Source: Thermosulfurimonas marina (GTDB lineage: Bacteria > Desulfobacterota > Thermodesulfobacteria > Thermodesulfobacteriales > Thermodesulfobacteriaceae). From it: a stretch of DNA of 64,000 nucleotides. The notes beneath the pieces were generated by a model. The model worked only from the letters and a program-made list of their open reading frames with translations, ran no database searches and was not told the origin of the DNA. Shown piece after piece: positions 16,089 through 24,259 of the stretch. Every line of letters starts with the position of its first letter. Position 1 is the stretch's first letter. The position numbers and the translations under genes are program-made. The DNA is taken from positions 1,302,001 to 1,366,000 of the forward strand of contig NZ_CP042909.1 in assembly GCF_012317585.1 (NCBI RefSeq). The letters run 5' to 3'.

Positions 16089-17451
16089 GAGGGCCCTCCG
16101 GATTTTTAATCGGCAGAGAGATCTCCACCTCCGTCCCCTCTCCCTCCCGGGAACGGATTTCGATTTCTCCCCCGAGATTTTGCACCAGATTGTAGGTGAT
16201 GGCCAGCCCCAGGCCGGTTCCTTCGGGCTTGGTGGTGAAAAAGGGCTCGAAGATCCGCTGGCGCACCTCCTCCGGGATGCCTGGCCCGGTATCCCGGACC
16301 GCAAGCCGGAGGTGGCCGTCCTGGAGGGTGGCCGCCAGGTGGAGCTCTCCCCCCTCAGGCATGGCCTCCAGGGCGTTGAGGACCAGGTTGAGCAGGATCT
16401 GTTTCAGGGCCTCCGGCGAGGTCTCCAGAGGAGCCAGGCCCTCAAAGTGGGTAACCAAGGTCACCTTCTGCTTTTTGGCCTGGGGACGAATCAGTTCCGT
16501 CACCTCCCCCAGGATTTCTTCGGGATCCACCCTCTGAAATCTCAATTTTTCTTTTCCGCTCCGGGCAAAATCCAGGAAATTTTTTACGATACGATCGATC
16601 CTCTGGATCTCCTTTTCCAGAACTTCAAAGTCCTCCGGGGTAGCCTTTCCAAGACGGGCCAGTTTCACGAGGAGACTGATGGAGGTCAGGGGGTTTTTGA
16701 TCTCATGGGCCACCCCGGCGGCGAACTGCCCCAGAGCGGCCAGCATCTCCGAACGGGCCATGCGCTCATGGGTCCGGCGAATCTCTTCCACCAGGTCTCT
16801 AATCTGGAGACTCATCTGGTTGAAATTCTTTACCAGTTCCTGGATTTCGCCCACGGCCTTTACCTGCACGGTCTCTCCAAACCCCCCTTGTCCGATCCTT
16901 TGGGCCGCCCGGCTGAGGATCAATACCGGTCGCACCACCCGACGGGCCATCCACAAGGCGGCCAGAGTCCCATTGACCATGATCACCAGAACCAAGATAA
17001 GGAGGCGTTTTTCCGTGTCCCGCATTTTTTGTCCTACAGCTCCTGGGCGAAGATAGAGGCGGATCTCCCCCAGCCGGCCGATATCCGAGGAAACGATCTC
17101 TTCCCGGATGACCACCAGATGGGGGTCGGAACGAAATTCCCGGGGAAACCGGATCTGGATACCGCTGCTTTCGGAAAAAAGTTCCGCTCCCACCAGGTCG
17201 GGCTCGCTCTGGACGGCATTTTTAAGGAGGGCGTAGAGACGATAAAGGTCCTCGTAGAGGAGGGGTTCGGTGGCCTCTCGGGCCAGGGCCTGGGCTTGAA
17301 AGTGGAGCCGGGCCAGGATTTCCCGCTGGAAGAAGGCCTTTTCCCGGGAAAGGATGAGGTAGGAGACCGCCAGGGTGGTAAGGGCAATGATCAGGGTGAG
17401 GGTCGCGGAGATCTGAAAGGCCGCGCTGCGGAGGAACCTCAGAAGGGGCAT
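16081..17451 (-). CDS. Sensor histidine kinase, NtrB-like
   Basis: The 456-residue protein has a membrane helix at about 13-34, a periplasmic sensor loop of roughly 115 residues, a second helix at about 150-170, a HAMP linker, the phospho-accepting H-box A-G-V-A-H-E-I-K-N-P-L-T-S (His 249) and an ATPase domain with N-box, D-T-G-P-G-I and G-T-G-L-G-L. It is coupled on both sides: its start overlaps the PhnD-like gene by 13 nt and its stop overlaps the regulator start. The periplasmic loop is too small for a PhnD fold, so the adjacent separate PhnD-like protein is a natural partner for ligand sensing. Confidence 0.93.
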   Translation of the reverse strand: MPLLRFLRSAAFQISATLTLIIALTTLAVSYLILSREKAFFQREILARLHFQAQALAREATEPLLYEDLYRLYALLKNAVQSEPDLVGAELFSESSGIQIRFPREFRSDPHLVVIREEIVSSDIGRLGEIRLYLRPGAVGQKMRDTEKRLLILVLVIMVNGTLAALWMARRVVRPVLILSRAAQRIGQGGFGETVQVKAVGEIQELVKNFNQMSLQIRDLVEEIRRTHERMARSEMLAALGQFAAGVAHEIKNPLTSISLLVKLARLGKATPEDFEVLEKEIQRIDRIVKNFLDFARSGKEKLRFQRVDPEEILGEVTELIRPQAKKQKVTLVTHFEGLAPLETSPEALKQILLNLVLNALEAMPEGGELHLAATLQDGHLRLAVRDTGPGIPEEVRQRIFEPFFTTKPEGTGLGLAITYNLVQNLGGEIEIRSREGEGTEVEISLPIKNPEGPRG

Positions 17452-18284
17452 CTCTTGAGGATCTCAAGGGTTTGGCGATAGATTTCGTGTTTCGGGGGCA
17501 GGAAGCGTTCTATACCCATCTTCTGAAGCACTACCCGGCCTTCCGGATCTTCGGGCATATGAAGGAGGAGACTCAAGACTTTCCGCCGGAATTCCTCCGG
17601 GCTTTCGGGCGAGGCTACAAAGGGCGGAATCCCCAGGAGGGGAGACTTTTCCAGGATGCGCACTTTATTAACATAGGAGATCCCCCGGACTTTGAGGTCT
17701 TCAAAGACCAGGCTGTCCACGGAGGCCCCGTCCACCAAACCCGCGGCCACTATCTCGATGGACTTTTCGTGCCCGTGAGAATAAAAGACCTTCCGGAAAA
17801 GTTTTTCCGGCGAGGTTCCCAGCGTGCGCAGGCGGGCCAGCACATAAAGCCGGCCGGTAAGGGAGAGGGGGTCGGTGAAGACGAAGGTTTTCCCTCGGAG
17901 GTCTTCAAATCGTCGGTAGGGGCTATCCTTGGCCACGATGATGTAGGCCTGGTAATAGTAGCGGCCGTGGATGACCGGGATGGCCAGGAGCTTTAGCCCG
18001 AAATCTTTGCGCCCGGCCAGAAAGGCCCCGGTGCACACATGCCCAAAATCTGCCTCCCCGGAGGCCAGCATGCGGTTTACTTCTTCGTAAGTGCGGCGTT
18101 GTTTAAGGATTACCGGTCTTCCCAGCTTCCGGGAAAGATAGTTAACCAGGTCATAATAGGTCTCCATGGTGATGGTGGGGGAGGTCATAGGGGAGACCAC
18201 AAAGACATAGGCCTCTCTGGCCTGCACCCCCCCGGCCCAAAGGAGGATCACCAGCCATATAGTCCAAAATTTCATAATTTTCAA
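17439..18284 (-). CDS. PhnD-like periplasmic binding protein, probable sensor component
   Basis: The 281-residue product has a signal peptide (cleavage near V-Q-A-R, residue 23) and a type-2 periplasmic binding fold of the PhnD class: S-P-T-I-T-M-E-T-Y-Y-D-L-V-N-Y-L near 34, E-A-D-F-G-H-V-C-T-G-A near 77, V-A-K-D-S-P-Y near 117, and the F-E-D-L-R-G-K-T-F-V-F-T-D-P motif near 126. No ABC permease or ATPase of the phosphonate type is nearby; the gene is instead the first of a three-gene operon with a kinase and a sigma-54 regulator. In TtrS and ThsS the same fold is the sensor domain for tetrathionate and thiosulfate. TTG 18284 is supported by AGGAC spacing; ATG 18275 is an alternative. Confidence 0.85.
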   Translation of the reverse strand: MKIMKFWTIWLVILLWAGGVQAREAYVFVVSPMTSPTITMETYYDLVNYLSRKLGRPVILKQRRTYEEVNRMLASGEADFGHVCTGAFLAGRKDFGLKLLAIPVIHGRYYYQAYIIVAKDSPYRRFEDLRGKTFVFTDPLSLTGRLYVLARLRTLGTSPEKLFRKVFYSHGHEKSIEIVAAGLVDGASVDSLVFEDLKVRGISYVNKVRILEKSPLLGIPPFVASPESPEEFRRKVLSLLLHMPEDPEGRVVLQKMGIERFLPPKHEIYRQTLEILKRCPF

Positions 18285-18338
18285 ATAACATGTCCTGGGC
18301 GAAGGACAATTTGGTGAATTTTCTCTCGGAGGAGGTCT

Positions 18339-19523
18339 TTAAGGTACCACGTCGGTAAAGAGGGCCAGGTAGCCGTAGGGGAAATAGAGGTCTTCCGGGC
18401 TCAGACCCCTGCGGGAAAGGATCCGGTGCACCTCCGGAAGGCCCTCCCGGGCCAGGGACACCAGGGCCCGCGTGAGAAGACAGTACTGGCGGGCCCGCTC
18501 GGGGGAGTTTTTAAAGAGCACCGGGCAGCGCCCTCCACAGTAAAAATCTGCACTACATTCCGGACAGCCAAGTTCCTCCCGATAATTTACCAGAAGGGAA
18601 AGGGCCCCCGGAGAACTCTGCCAGCAAATCCTCCCTTTTTCATCCACTTGCGCCAGCACGAAATCTTCTCCCAGATCCGCACAGGGCAGGACCTTTCCCC
18701 CTTGAAGGTCAAAGTTTTCGGCCCGTTCCACCCCACAGCCCGTATGCCCGCGCCGCAGACCCTTAAGGAGGAAAAAGAGGAGTTCATTTAGCGGAAGGAC
18801 CGGAAGGATCTGGCCTCGGGCCAAACGTTCCAGATAATGTTCGAAAAGCCCGACCAAGTCTTGCTGATAGATCTGAAAGAATTGGGGAAAATCGCGTATG
18901 GGCTCATCGAGCTCGATGAGGTGCCAGAAAAAGTAGTCCGCAAGACCTTCTTTTTCCAGCCGCAGAAATTCGGCAAGACAATCCGCAAGCCGGGCCCCTT
19001 CCCTTAGGGTGGACCACATGAGCACCCGGGCCGGGGAAGCCCGGCGCAGGGCCCTTAAGTTTTCCCGGATGCGGGCCAGATCCGTCCCCCGGCGGAAGAA
19101 GTTATGTTGCCTTTCCGACCCATCGATAGAGACGGAGACCAGCCAGAGGTCTTGAAAGAGGTTGGGATGGGCCGCCAGGGCCCGCGAGATAAGTTCTCCA
19201 TTGGTATAGAGCATGAAACGGAGGTCTCTTGAGGAAAAGAGGGCCCGAAGGCGGCTCCTTACGGCTTCCATCTTTTCCGCCGCCAGAAGGGGCTCCCCGC
19301 CGTAAAAGGCCACCACCGCCGGACGCCCTTTGGCCTTGTCTATCAACTCCGCCAGGGCCTGGGTATCTCGCTCCGGTTCACATTCCCAATCCTTCCAGAA
19401 GTCCTCCCGTCTTCCGAAGGAAAGGGCATTGATACAGCCCTCACACCGGGCCTGACAGCGTCCGGTAACGGTGAGATGCAAAAGGACCGGCCGCCTTCGC
19501 CCCAGATACTTCGCAAGCTCCAT
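18339..19523 (-). CDS. Radical SAM/SPASM-domain protein
   Basis: The 394-residue protein has the radical SAM motif C-x3-C-x2-C at C23, C27, C30 (GRCQARCEGC), a SAM-binding F-Y-G-G-E-P motif near 73, and a C-terminal SPASM region with C263, C281, C320, C323, C329, C333 and C348, enough for two auxiliary [4Fe-4S] clusters. Such enzymes modify peptides or proteins (anaerobic sulfatase maturases, PqqE, RiPP enzymes); no sulfatase gene is nearby. It is encoded 54 bp upstream of the PhnD-like gene in the same direction. The only candidate peptide substrate in reach is the 51-residue frame at 19840. The start has a weak ribosome site. Confidence 0.85.
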   Translation of the reverse strand: MELAKYLGRRRPVLLHLTVTGRCQARCEGCINALSFGRREDFWKDWECEPERDTQALAELIDKAKGRPAVVAFYGGEPLLAAEKMEAVRSRLRALFSSRDLRFMLYTNGELISRALAAHPNLFQDLWLVSVSIDGSERQHNFFRRGTDLARIRENLRALRRASPARVLMWSTLREGARLADCLAEFLRLEKEGLADYFFWHLIELDEPIRDFPQFFQIYQQDLVGLFEHYLERLARGQILPVLPLNELLFFLLKGLRRGHTGCGVERAENFDLQGGKVLPCADLGEDFVLAQVDEKGRICWQSSPGALSLLVNYREELGCPECSADFYCGGRCPVLFKNSPERARQYCLLTRALVSLAREGLPEVHRILSRRGLSPEDLYFPYGYLALFTDVVP

Positions 19524-19559
19524 GCCTATAAAATGGAAGATTTTTCAAAAAGGGTCAAC

Positions 19560-19592
19560 TTTTTGGCACGATTTATTAAAAAGTGCCAAAAA
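19560..19592. promoter_or_regulatory. Palindromic site, possible operator of the radical SAM gene
   Basis: TTTTTGGCAC (19560-19569) is exactly mirrored by GTGCCAAAAA (19583-19592) around 13 A+T-rich bases. The centre-to-centre spacing fits a dimeric regulator. It sits 37-69 bp upstream of the radical SAM start, where an operator would act. It lacks a T run, so a terminator is unlikely. Confidence 0.45.
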
Positions 19593-19839
19593 GCCCTAAA
19601 GGGACCTCCGAGGATTAGGATTCCCCTTGATCTTTACACCACCCGAGCTATCCTTCCCAAAAAACAAAGAATCTGCTCCGGGTCGGCAACTAGGTGACCG
19701 AGAGAAAGAGGTCTTGTTATGGAGAGTTTTGAAGGAATTAATTCGGCCTCGCTCTTCTAAGCTTTGATAGCTGAAGTGCTCCTCGGTTTTTGCACACCTT
19801 TTGTGTTAGGCGAAGATGCTAGGAATCAGGAGGGGCGCC

Positions 19840-19995
19840 ATGAGGAAACATTTCACCATAGACGAGCTGGAAAAACGTGGTAAAGGAGCAAGGATAGCCG
19901 AACACTTCGAAAGTTTACGCCAAAATTTGGTCCCCCGGAAATTCTCAGGCGGGACGATAGTCCGGAATTCAGGGCACGACCTCATTCAACCCTAA
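19840..19995 (+). CDS. Hypothetical 51-residue protein
   Basis: ATG 19840 is preceded by AGGAGGGG (19827-19834) at good spacing and opens 51 codons to TAA 19993-19995. The product is basic and hydrophilic, starts M-R-K-H-F-T-I-D-E-L-E-K-R-G-K-G and has a Gly-rich C-terminal part (S-G-G-T-I-V-R). No cysteine, membrane segment or family is seen. It could be a small regulator, a remnant of a larger gene, or a peptide substrate; the strong ribosome site is the main support. Confidence 0.35.
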   Translation: MRKHFTIDELEKRGKGARIAEHFESLRQNLVPRKFSGGTIVRNSGHDLIQP

Positions 19996-20117
19996 ACTAT
20001 CGAAAACTATGGAAATCTGGAAGGAAAATGAAGGAGGTCCCCCAGGTGGTGTGCAGAAAAAGGGGCAGGTATAATGGATCCTAACATTTCAGGTGTGCAA
20101 CGTGTGGGCCATCTCAG

Positions 20118-21185
20118 ATGCGCTATCTTTTGGTAGGGTTTCTTTTTAGTTTTTTGGGCTGTCTTTTTTTTATTAGGCTCAATCTCTTTTATGATGTTCA
20201 GGAAGGGGTGCAAAAGTTTCATACAAGGCCTACCCCAAGGATCGGGGGACTGGCCATTTACTTGGCCTCTCTTTTGGTTTCCGGGCTTTTTTTCCTGGCC
20301 CAAAAGCCCTTTGCCAGAGAGCTTTTCCTTGTCCTGCTTTCCGCTTTTCCGGTATTTTTAGGGGGTCTTCTTGAGGATATACTCAAGAAGGTTCCTCCCA
20401 GGTGGAGGCTTTTTTCCGGTTTTTTGTCGGGGGCTCTGGCCTTTTTCTTGGTCTCTGCCAGAGTAAGCAGAGTTGATCTTCCCTTGTTTGATAATCTTCT
20501 TTCCTTTTCTCTTTTTTCTCTGATTTTTACTGCTTTTGCCTTTGCCGGAGTGGCGCATGCCTTTAATATCATTGATGGTTTTAATGGACTTGCTTCAGGA
20601 GTTGCCATGCTTATCTTTGGAGCTTATGCTTATGTGTCCTTCCTTAATGGTGATTTCTTTTTGCTCTACTTGAGTTTAATTCTTTTTTCCGCTACTCTGG
20701 GCTTTTTCCTCTGGAATTATCCCTTCGGATTAATATTTTTAGGGGATGGAGGAGCCTATTTTCTTGGTTTTATGGCTGCAACTATAGGGGCTCTTTTGGT
20801 AAAAAGACATTCGGGTGTTTCTCCATGGTTTCCTCTTCTTCTTGTAGTGTATCCTGTCTGGGAAACTCTTTTTTCAATCTATCGAAGAAAATTTCTTAAA
20901 AGTCAATCTCCGTTTTTGCCTGATGCCATCCATTTTCATACATTTGTTTATAGGCGTTTAGTTAAATTCTTTTTAGGAGGGGACATAGAAGATTCTAAAA
21001 GAAACGCTTATACTTCTCCTTTTCTATGGATTATGGAATTGATGTGTCTTGTTCCCGCAGTCTTATTCTGGAGAAGCACTCCCTTGCTTATGTTATTTGT
21101 TTTGTCTTTTATAGCATTTTATACCTGGCTTTATTTTAGAATTGTTAGATTTAAAACGCCAAAGATATTTAGAGCTTTTAATTGA
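20118..21185 (+). CDS. Polyprenyl-phosphate sugar-1-phosphate transferase (WecA/MraY family, GT4-like)
   Basis: The 355-residue membrane protein has about ten helices and the family motifs H-T-R-P-T-P-R-I-G-G-L-A near residue 34, the catalytic N-I-I-D-G-F-N-G-L-A near 151, F-L-G-D-G-G-A-Y-F-L-G-F near 211, and D-A-I-H-F-H-T near 273 (HIHH-like loop). It transfers a sugar-1-phosphate to undecaprenyl phosphate, starting synthesis of O-antigen, capsule or another surface glycan. The ribosome site is weak; TATAAT at 20070-20075 is a possible -10 box. Its codons are visibly more A/T-ending than those of neighbours, suggesting acquisition from elsewhere. It ends 2 bp from the convergent oxidase gene. 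Confidence 0.88.
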   Translation: MRYLLVGFLFSFLGCLFFIRLNLFYDVQEGVQKFHTRPTPRIGGLAIYLASLLVSGLFFLAQKPFARELFLVLLSAFPVFLGGLLEDILKKVPPRWRLFSGFLSGALAFFLVSARVSRVDLPLFDNLLSFSLFSLIFTAFAFAGVAHAFNIIDGFNGLASGVAMLIFGAYAYVSFLNGDFFLLYLSLILFSATLGFFLWNYPFGLIFLGDGGAYFLGFMAATIGALLVKRHSGVSPWFPLLLVVYPVWETLFSIYRRKFLKSQSPFLPDAIHFHTFVYRRLVKFFLGGDIEDSKRNAYTSPFLWIMELMCLVPAVLFWRSTPLLMLFVLSFIAFYTWLYFRIVRFKTPKIFRAFN

Positions 21186-21187
21186 AC

Positions 21188-22534
21188 TTAGAAGATCTTG
21201 CCGGGGTTGAGGAGGCCTTTGGGGTCGAAAAGGTGTTTTAGGCCTTGCATGAGGGCCAAAGCCCGGGCGGGGATCTCTGCCGGAAGCCAAGCCCTGCGGG
21301 TAAGCCCTACGCCGTGTTCCCCGGAAAGGGTTCCGGAAAGCTCCAGGACCAGGTGAAGGATTTCTTCGCGCAGGGCTCGGGCCCGGGCCTCCTCCTCCGG
21401 CTGAAAGAGGATATTGACGTGGAGATTTCCGTCTCCGGCGTGGCCAAAACAAGTTAGGGTAAGACCATACTTTCGGGCCCGGGCCTTGGCCTCAGAGAGG
21501 AAGCGGGGAAGGCGAGAGCGGGGCAGCACCACATCGTCTGCCGTGCGGCGGGAACCGAGCCTTTTCAGGGCCGGAGAAAGCCCCCGGCGAAGCTCCCAGA
21601 GGGCCTCCGCCTCCTCCCCCGAGGCCTCCTTCAGGAGAAGGGCCCGGGTCGCCAGAGTCTCTCGGGCCCGAGAGACCTCTTCGGCCACGCCGGCCTCCGT
21701 ACCGTCGAACTCAAAGAGAAGGATCCCACGGGCTTCTTTTTGGGGATAGTCCAGGGCCGAAAGGGCGGTCTTGTCCAGAAATTCCGCGGCTGCCGGAAGT
21801 CCTCCCCCTTCGAGTACGGCCTGCATGCCGGAAAGGGCGGCCTCCTCGGACGAAAAGGCCGCAAGAAGGGTCCTCCGGGCCGGAGGCAGGGGAAGGACCT
21901 TGAGGGTGATCTTGGTGAGCACGGCCAGGGTCCCCTCGGAGCCCACGAGAAGCCGGGTGAGGTCATAGCCCATGACCCCCTTTAGGGTGCGGGTGCCCAG
22001 GGGGAGGACTTCTCCTCCGGGAAGCACCGCCTCCACGCCCAGGACATAGTCCCGGGTGACCCCGTATTTGAGTCCTTTGGGGCCTCCGGCACAGGTGGCC
22101 ACGTTGCCCCCGATGGTGGAAAAGGAGAGGCTGGCCGGATCCGGGGGATAGAAGAGACCGCGGACGGCCAGGGCCTCCTTGAGCCGGGCGTTTACCACCC
22201 CGGGCTCCACCACAACCACCAGATCCTCGGGGTTGATCTCCAGGATGCGGTCCATGCGGGAGAGGGCCAGGACCAGCCCCCCTTCGGAGGCCAGCGGCCC
22301 CCCGGTGGTGGCGGTCCCGGCCCCCCGGGGGATCACGGGAAACTCCTCCTCGTAAGAAAGGGCCAGGATCCGGGAGACCTCTTCCGTGGTCTCCGGGAGG
22401 GCCACGGCCTCGGGGACAAAGGTTAGCCCCGAGGCGTCGTAGGCGTAGGAAAGGCGCCCGGCCTCATCTTCCAGAAAGCGCGGCCCCAGGAGTTTCCTCA
22501 GGGCCTTCCGGGCGGTCTTCGAGATCCTCCTCAA
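21188..22534 (-). CDS. FAD-linked oxidase, GlcD/D-lactate dehydrogenase type
   Basis: The 448-residue protein has an N-terminal PCMH FAD-binding domain with P-R-G-A-G-T-A-T-T-G-G-P near residue 94, D-P-A-S-L-S-F-S-T-I-G-G-N-V-A-T-C-A-G-G-P near 152 and G-S-E-G-T-L-A-V near 215, and a C-terminal cap with C-F-G-H-A-G-D-G-N-L-H-V-N near 358 and S-G-E-H-G-V-G near 417. This is the glycolate/D-lactate/2-hydroxyglutarate dehydrogenase subunit that passes electrons to an Fe-S partner; no glcF-like partner gene is next to it here. The chosen start lies inside dnaA, giving a 71-bp overlap; homologous N-termini begin close to this point, so a much later start is unlikely. Confidence 0.88.
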   Translation of the reverse strand: MRRISKTARKALRKLLGPRFLEDEAGRLSYAYDASGLTFVPEAVALPETTEEVSRILALSYEEEFPVIPRGAGTATTGGPLASEGGLVLALSRMDRILEINPEDLVVVVEPGVVNARLKEALAVRGLFYPPDPASLSFSTIGGNVATCAGGPKGLKYGVTRDYVLGVEAVLPGGEVLPLGTRTLKGVMGYDLTRLLVGSEGTLAVLTKITLKVLPLPPARRTLLAAFSSEEAALSGMQAVLEGGGLPAAAEFLDKTALSALDYPQKEARGILLFEFDGTEAGVAEEVSRARETLATRALLLKEASGEEAEALWELRRGLSPALKRLGSRRTADDVVLPRSRLPRFLSEAKARARKYGLTLTCFGHAGDGNLHVNILFQPEEEARARALREEILHLVLELSGTLSGEHGVGLTRRAWLPAEIPARALALMQGLKHLFDPKGLLNPGKIF

Positions 22535-23837
22535 GACGCAGACTCTCCCGCAACTCCTTTTCCAGATATTCTAACCGGTAACGGAAGCGGTCCGAAGAGA
22601 CGAGCTTGCGTTCCACGGCCTGCAGGGCATAGACCACCGTGGCGTGATCCCGGTTGAACCGCTCTCCGATGGCCGCAAGGCTTTTGGAGGTGAACTTGCG
22701 CAGGAAAAACATGGCCACCTGGCGGGGCTCACTTATCCGCTTTTTCCGGGAGGAAGAGCGCAACTCCTCGGGATCGATGTGGAAGGCCCGGCAGACGGCC
22801 TGAATGATGATTTCGGTCCGGTCCGGGCCCTCCGGAGGGGCGATTTCGGCTACCAGCTCCCGGGCCAGCTGGAGGGTGACCGGTTCGCGCAGGAGGCTGG
22901 CCCGGGCGATAAGCCCTACCACCGCACTTTCGATGCGCCGGATGTCTCCTCGCAGGCGTCGGGCCAGGAATTCCACCACCTCTTCCGGGAGTCGGTACCC
23001 CTGGCGGGCGGCCTTACGGCGGATAATGTTCTTGCGGGTCTCGTAGTCCGGAGGATTGATGCGCACGATCACTCCGGCTGAAAGGCGCGAACGCAGGGAA
23101 GAGTCGAGATGCGAGAGCTCATGGGGCCGTCGGAGGGAGGTGAAGACCACCGCCTTTTCTTCCTCGTAAAGATGATCCAGGGCCAGGGCCAACTCCCCTT
23201 GAGTAAAGTCTCGGGGGGGGATCTGGTGGATTTCATCCAGTACCAGGACGTCGCAGCCTCGCCAAAGACGTTCCTTGAACTCCTCCATCTGGCCCCCTCT
23301 TAAGGCCTGCATGAGGCGCGTGGTGAAGTCCCGGGCGGTGAGATAGCAGAGACGAAGGCCCTCCTTTTCTTTAAGGAGGGCATGCCCCAGGGCCTGGGAG
23401 AGATGGCTTTTGCCCAGACCGCTTTCGGCGGTAAGGTAGACGATCTGGCCCCGGGGATCCTCCACCACCCGGCGGCAGACCCGGTAGGCCAGCCGGTTGC
23501 AGTCCCCCACCACGAATTCCTCGAAGGTGAAACGGGGAGAGAGCCGGCGGCCCAGGACCCGGGCCGGCTCGTAGGGAAGGGCTAGCTGTACCGGGGCAGG
23601 GGTCTCCTCCTCCACCACCCACTCGGCCTCCTTCTCCGGGGCTAGACACTCCAGGGCTTCGGCAAGAAGCCTTCCATAGTTTTCCTCCACCCATTCTTTA
23701 CTAAAGGTGTTGGGGAAGACGAGGCGGACCCTGGAGCCCTCCTCTTCCAGCCTTAAAGGCCTTATCCAGACCCGAAATGCGGACTCAGGAAGCCTTTCGC
23801 GAAGATAATCTTTGATTTTTTCGGATAAAGAAGGCAT
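22464..23837 (-). CDS. dnaA: Chromosomal replication initiator DnaA
   Basis: The 457-residue protein has an N-terminal helicase-loading domain, AAA+ with Walker A A-E-S-G-L-G-K-S-H at 137-145 and Walker B V-L-V-L-D-E-I-H near 197-204, arginine-containing sensor regions, and a domain IV (about 341-430) with the DnaA signature F-N-R-D-H-A-T-V-V-Y-A. ATP-DnaA melts the origin and loads the replicative helicase. The C-terminus extends past the usual end by about 25 acidic residues, overlapping the oxidase gene. Neighbours are not the common dnaN/recF set, and no DnaA boxes are seen upstream, so the origin is probably elsewhere. Confidence 0.95.
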   Translation of the reverse strand: MPSLSEKIKDYLRERLPESAFRVWIRPLRLEEEGSRVRLVFPNTFSKEWVEENYGRLLAEALECLAPEKEAEWVVEEETPAPVQLALPYEPARVLGRRLSPRFTFEEFVVGDCNRLAYRVCRRVVEDPRGQIVYLTAESGLGKSHLSQALGHALLKEKEGLRLCYLTARDFTTRLMQALRGGQMEEFKERLWRGCDVLVLDEIHQIPPRDFTQGELALALDHLYEEEKAVVFTSLRRPHELSHLDSSLRSRLSAGVIVRINPPDYETRKNIIRRKAARQGYRLPEEVVEFLARRLRGDIRRIESAVVGLIARASLLREPVTLQLARELVAEIAPPEGPDRTEIIIQAVCRAFHIDPEELRSSSRKKRISEPRQVAMFFLRKFTSKSLAAIGERFNRDHATVVYALQAVERKLVSSDRFRYRLEYLEKELRESLRLEEDLEDRPEGPEETPGAALSGR

Positions 23838-24259
23838 TCCTTTCCTCCGAGGTGAACTTCCCGAGGGTTCCCTTTTATTTAACGTCTCTTCCGGAAGAAG
23901 GCAAAATTTCCGAGGGGCGATTACGCCCGAATAGGGGGATCTAGGATCATAGCCATATTTTTAACAAAAAGAGGACCGGTTATAGATCGGACTTTTTAAT
24001 TTTCGGTCAGTCGAGGGAAAATTGTTTTTCAAATTTTGGCCAGATTAAGAGGAATTTTTTTAGAACAAGACCCCTTACAAACACCGGAGGTTGGGCAGGA
24101 GAGCTTGCCCGATCTTGCAATTTCTTCCGGGTTCTGGCGGATGAATTTGGGGCGACCCTTCGGGGGGTTAGAAATAAGCCCGAAAGGCTTTGTCTCTCAA
24201 GGCTTTTCCGAAAGGCCTCGGGAGTTTCGCCAGGGCTCCAAATCTGTTAAAAAGAGGCC
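23838..24259. other. 422-bp A+T-rich divergent intergenic region upstream of dnaA
   Basis: It separates the dnaA start from the HD-domain gene and must hold both promoters. Tracts of A+T (23940-24060) are mixed with small hairpins: GGGCG/CGCCC near 23918, GGGCA/TGCCC near 24095-24112, and G-rich pairings around 24170-24225. No TTATNCACA-type DnaA box is seen on either strand. No gene or known structured RNA is recognised. Confidence 0.55.

Larger units (their letters stand above)
19524..20117. other. 594-bp gene-poor, A+T-rich gap
   Basis: Between the radical SAM gene and the sugar-phosphate transferase I see a long inverted repeat (19560-19592), one short frame with a good ribosome site (19840-19995), and a TATAAT (20070-20075) 43 bp before the next gene. 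The rest (for example 19600-19830) holds no frame, repeat or known RNA that I recognise. Confidence 0.6.

Noticed and set aside
16045-17481. A long plus-strand open frame across the histidine kinase
   Set aside because: The minus strand encodes all kinase boxes in order; the plus frame has no ribosome site or recognisable family.
24095-24230. SRP RNA or riboswitch in the leader of the HD-domain gene
   Set aside because: Several small hairpins exist, but the conserved SRP tetraloop region and known riboswitch cores are absent.
23838-24259. Origin of replication upstream of dnaA
   Set aside because: A+T-rich tracts are present but no TTATNCACA-type boxes were found on either strand, and dnaN is not adjacent.
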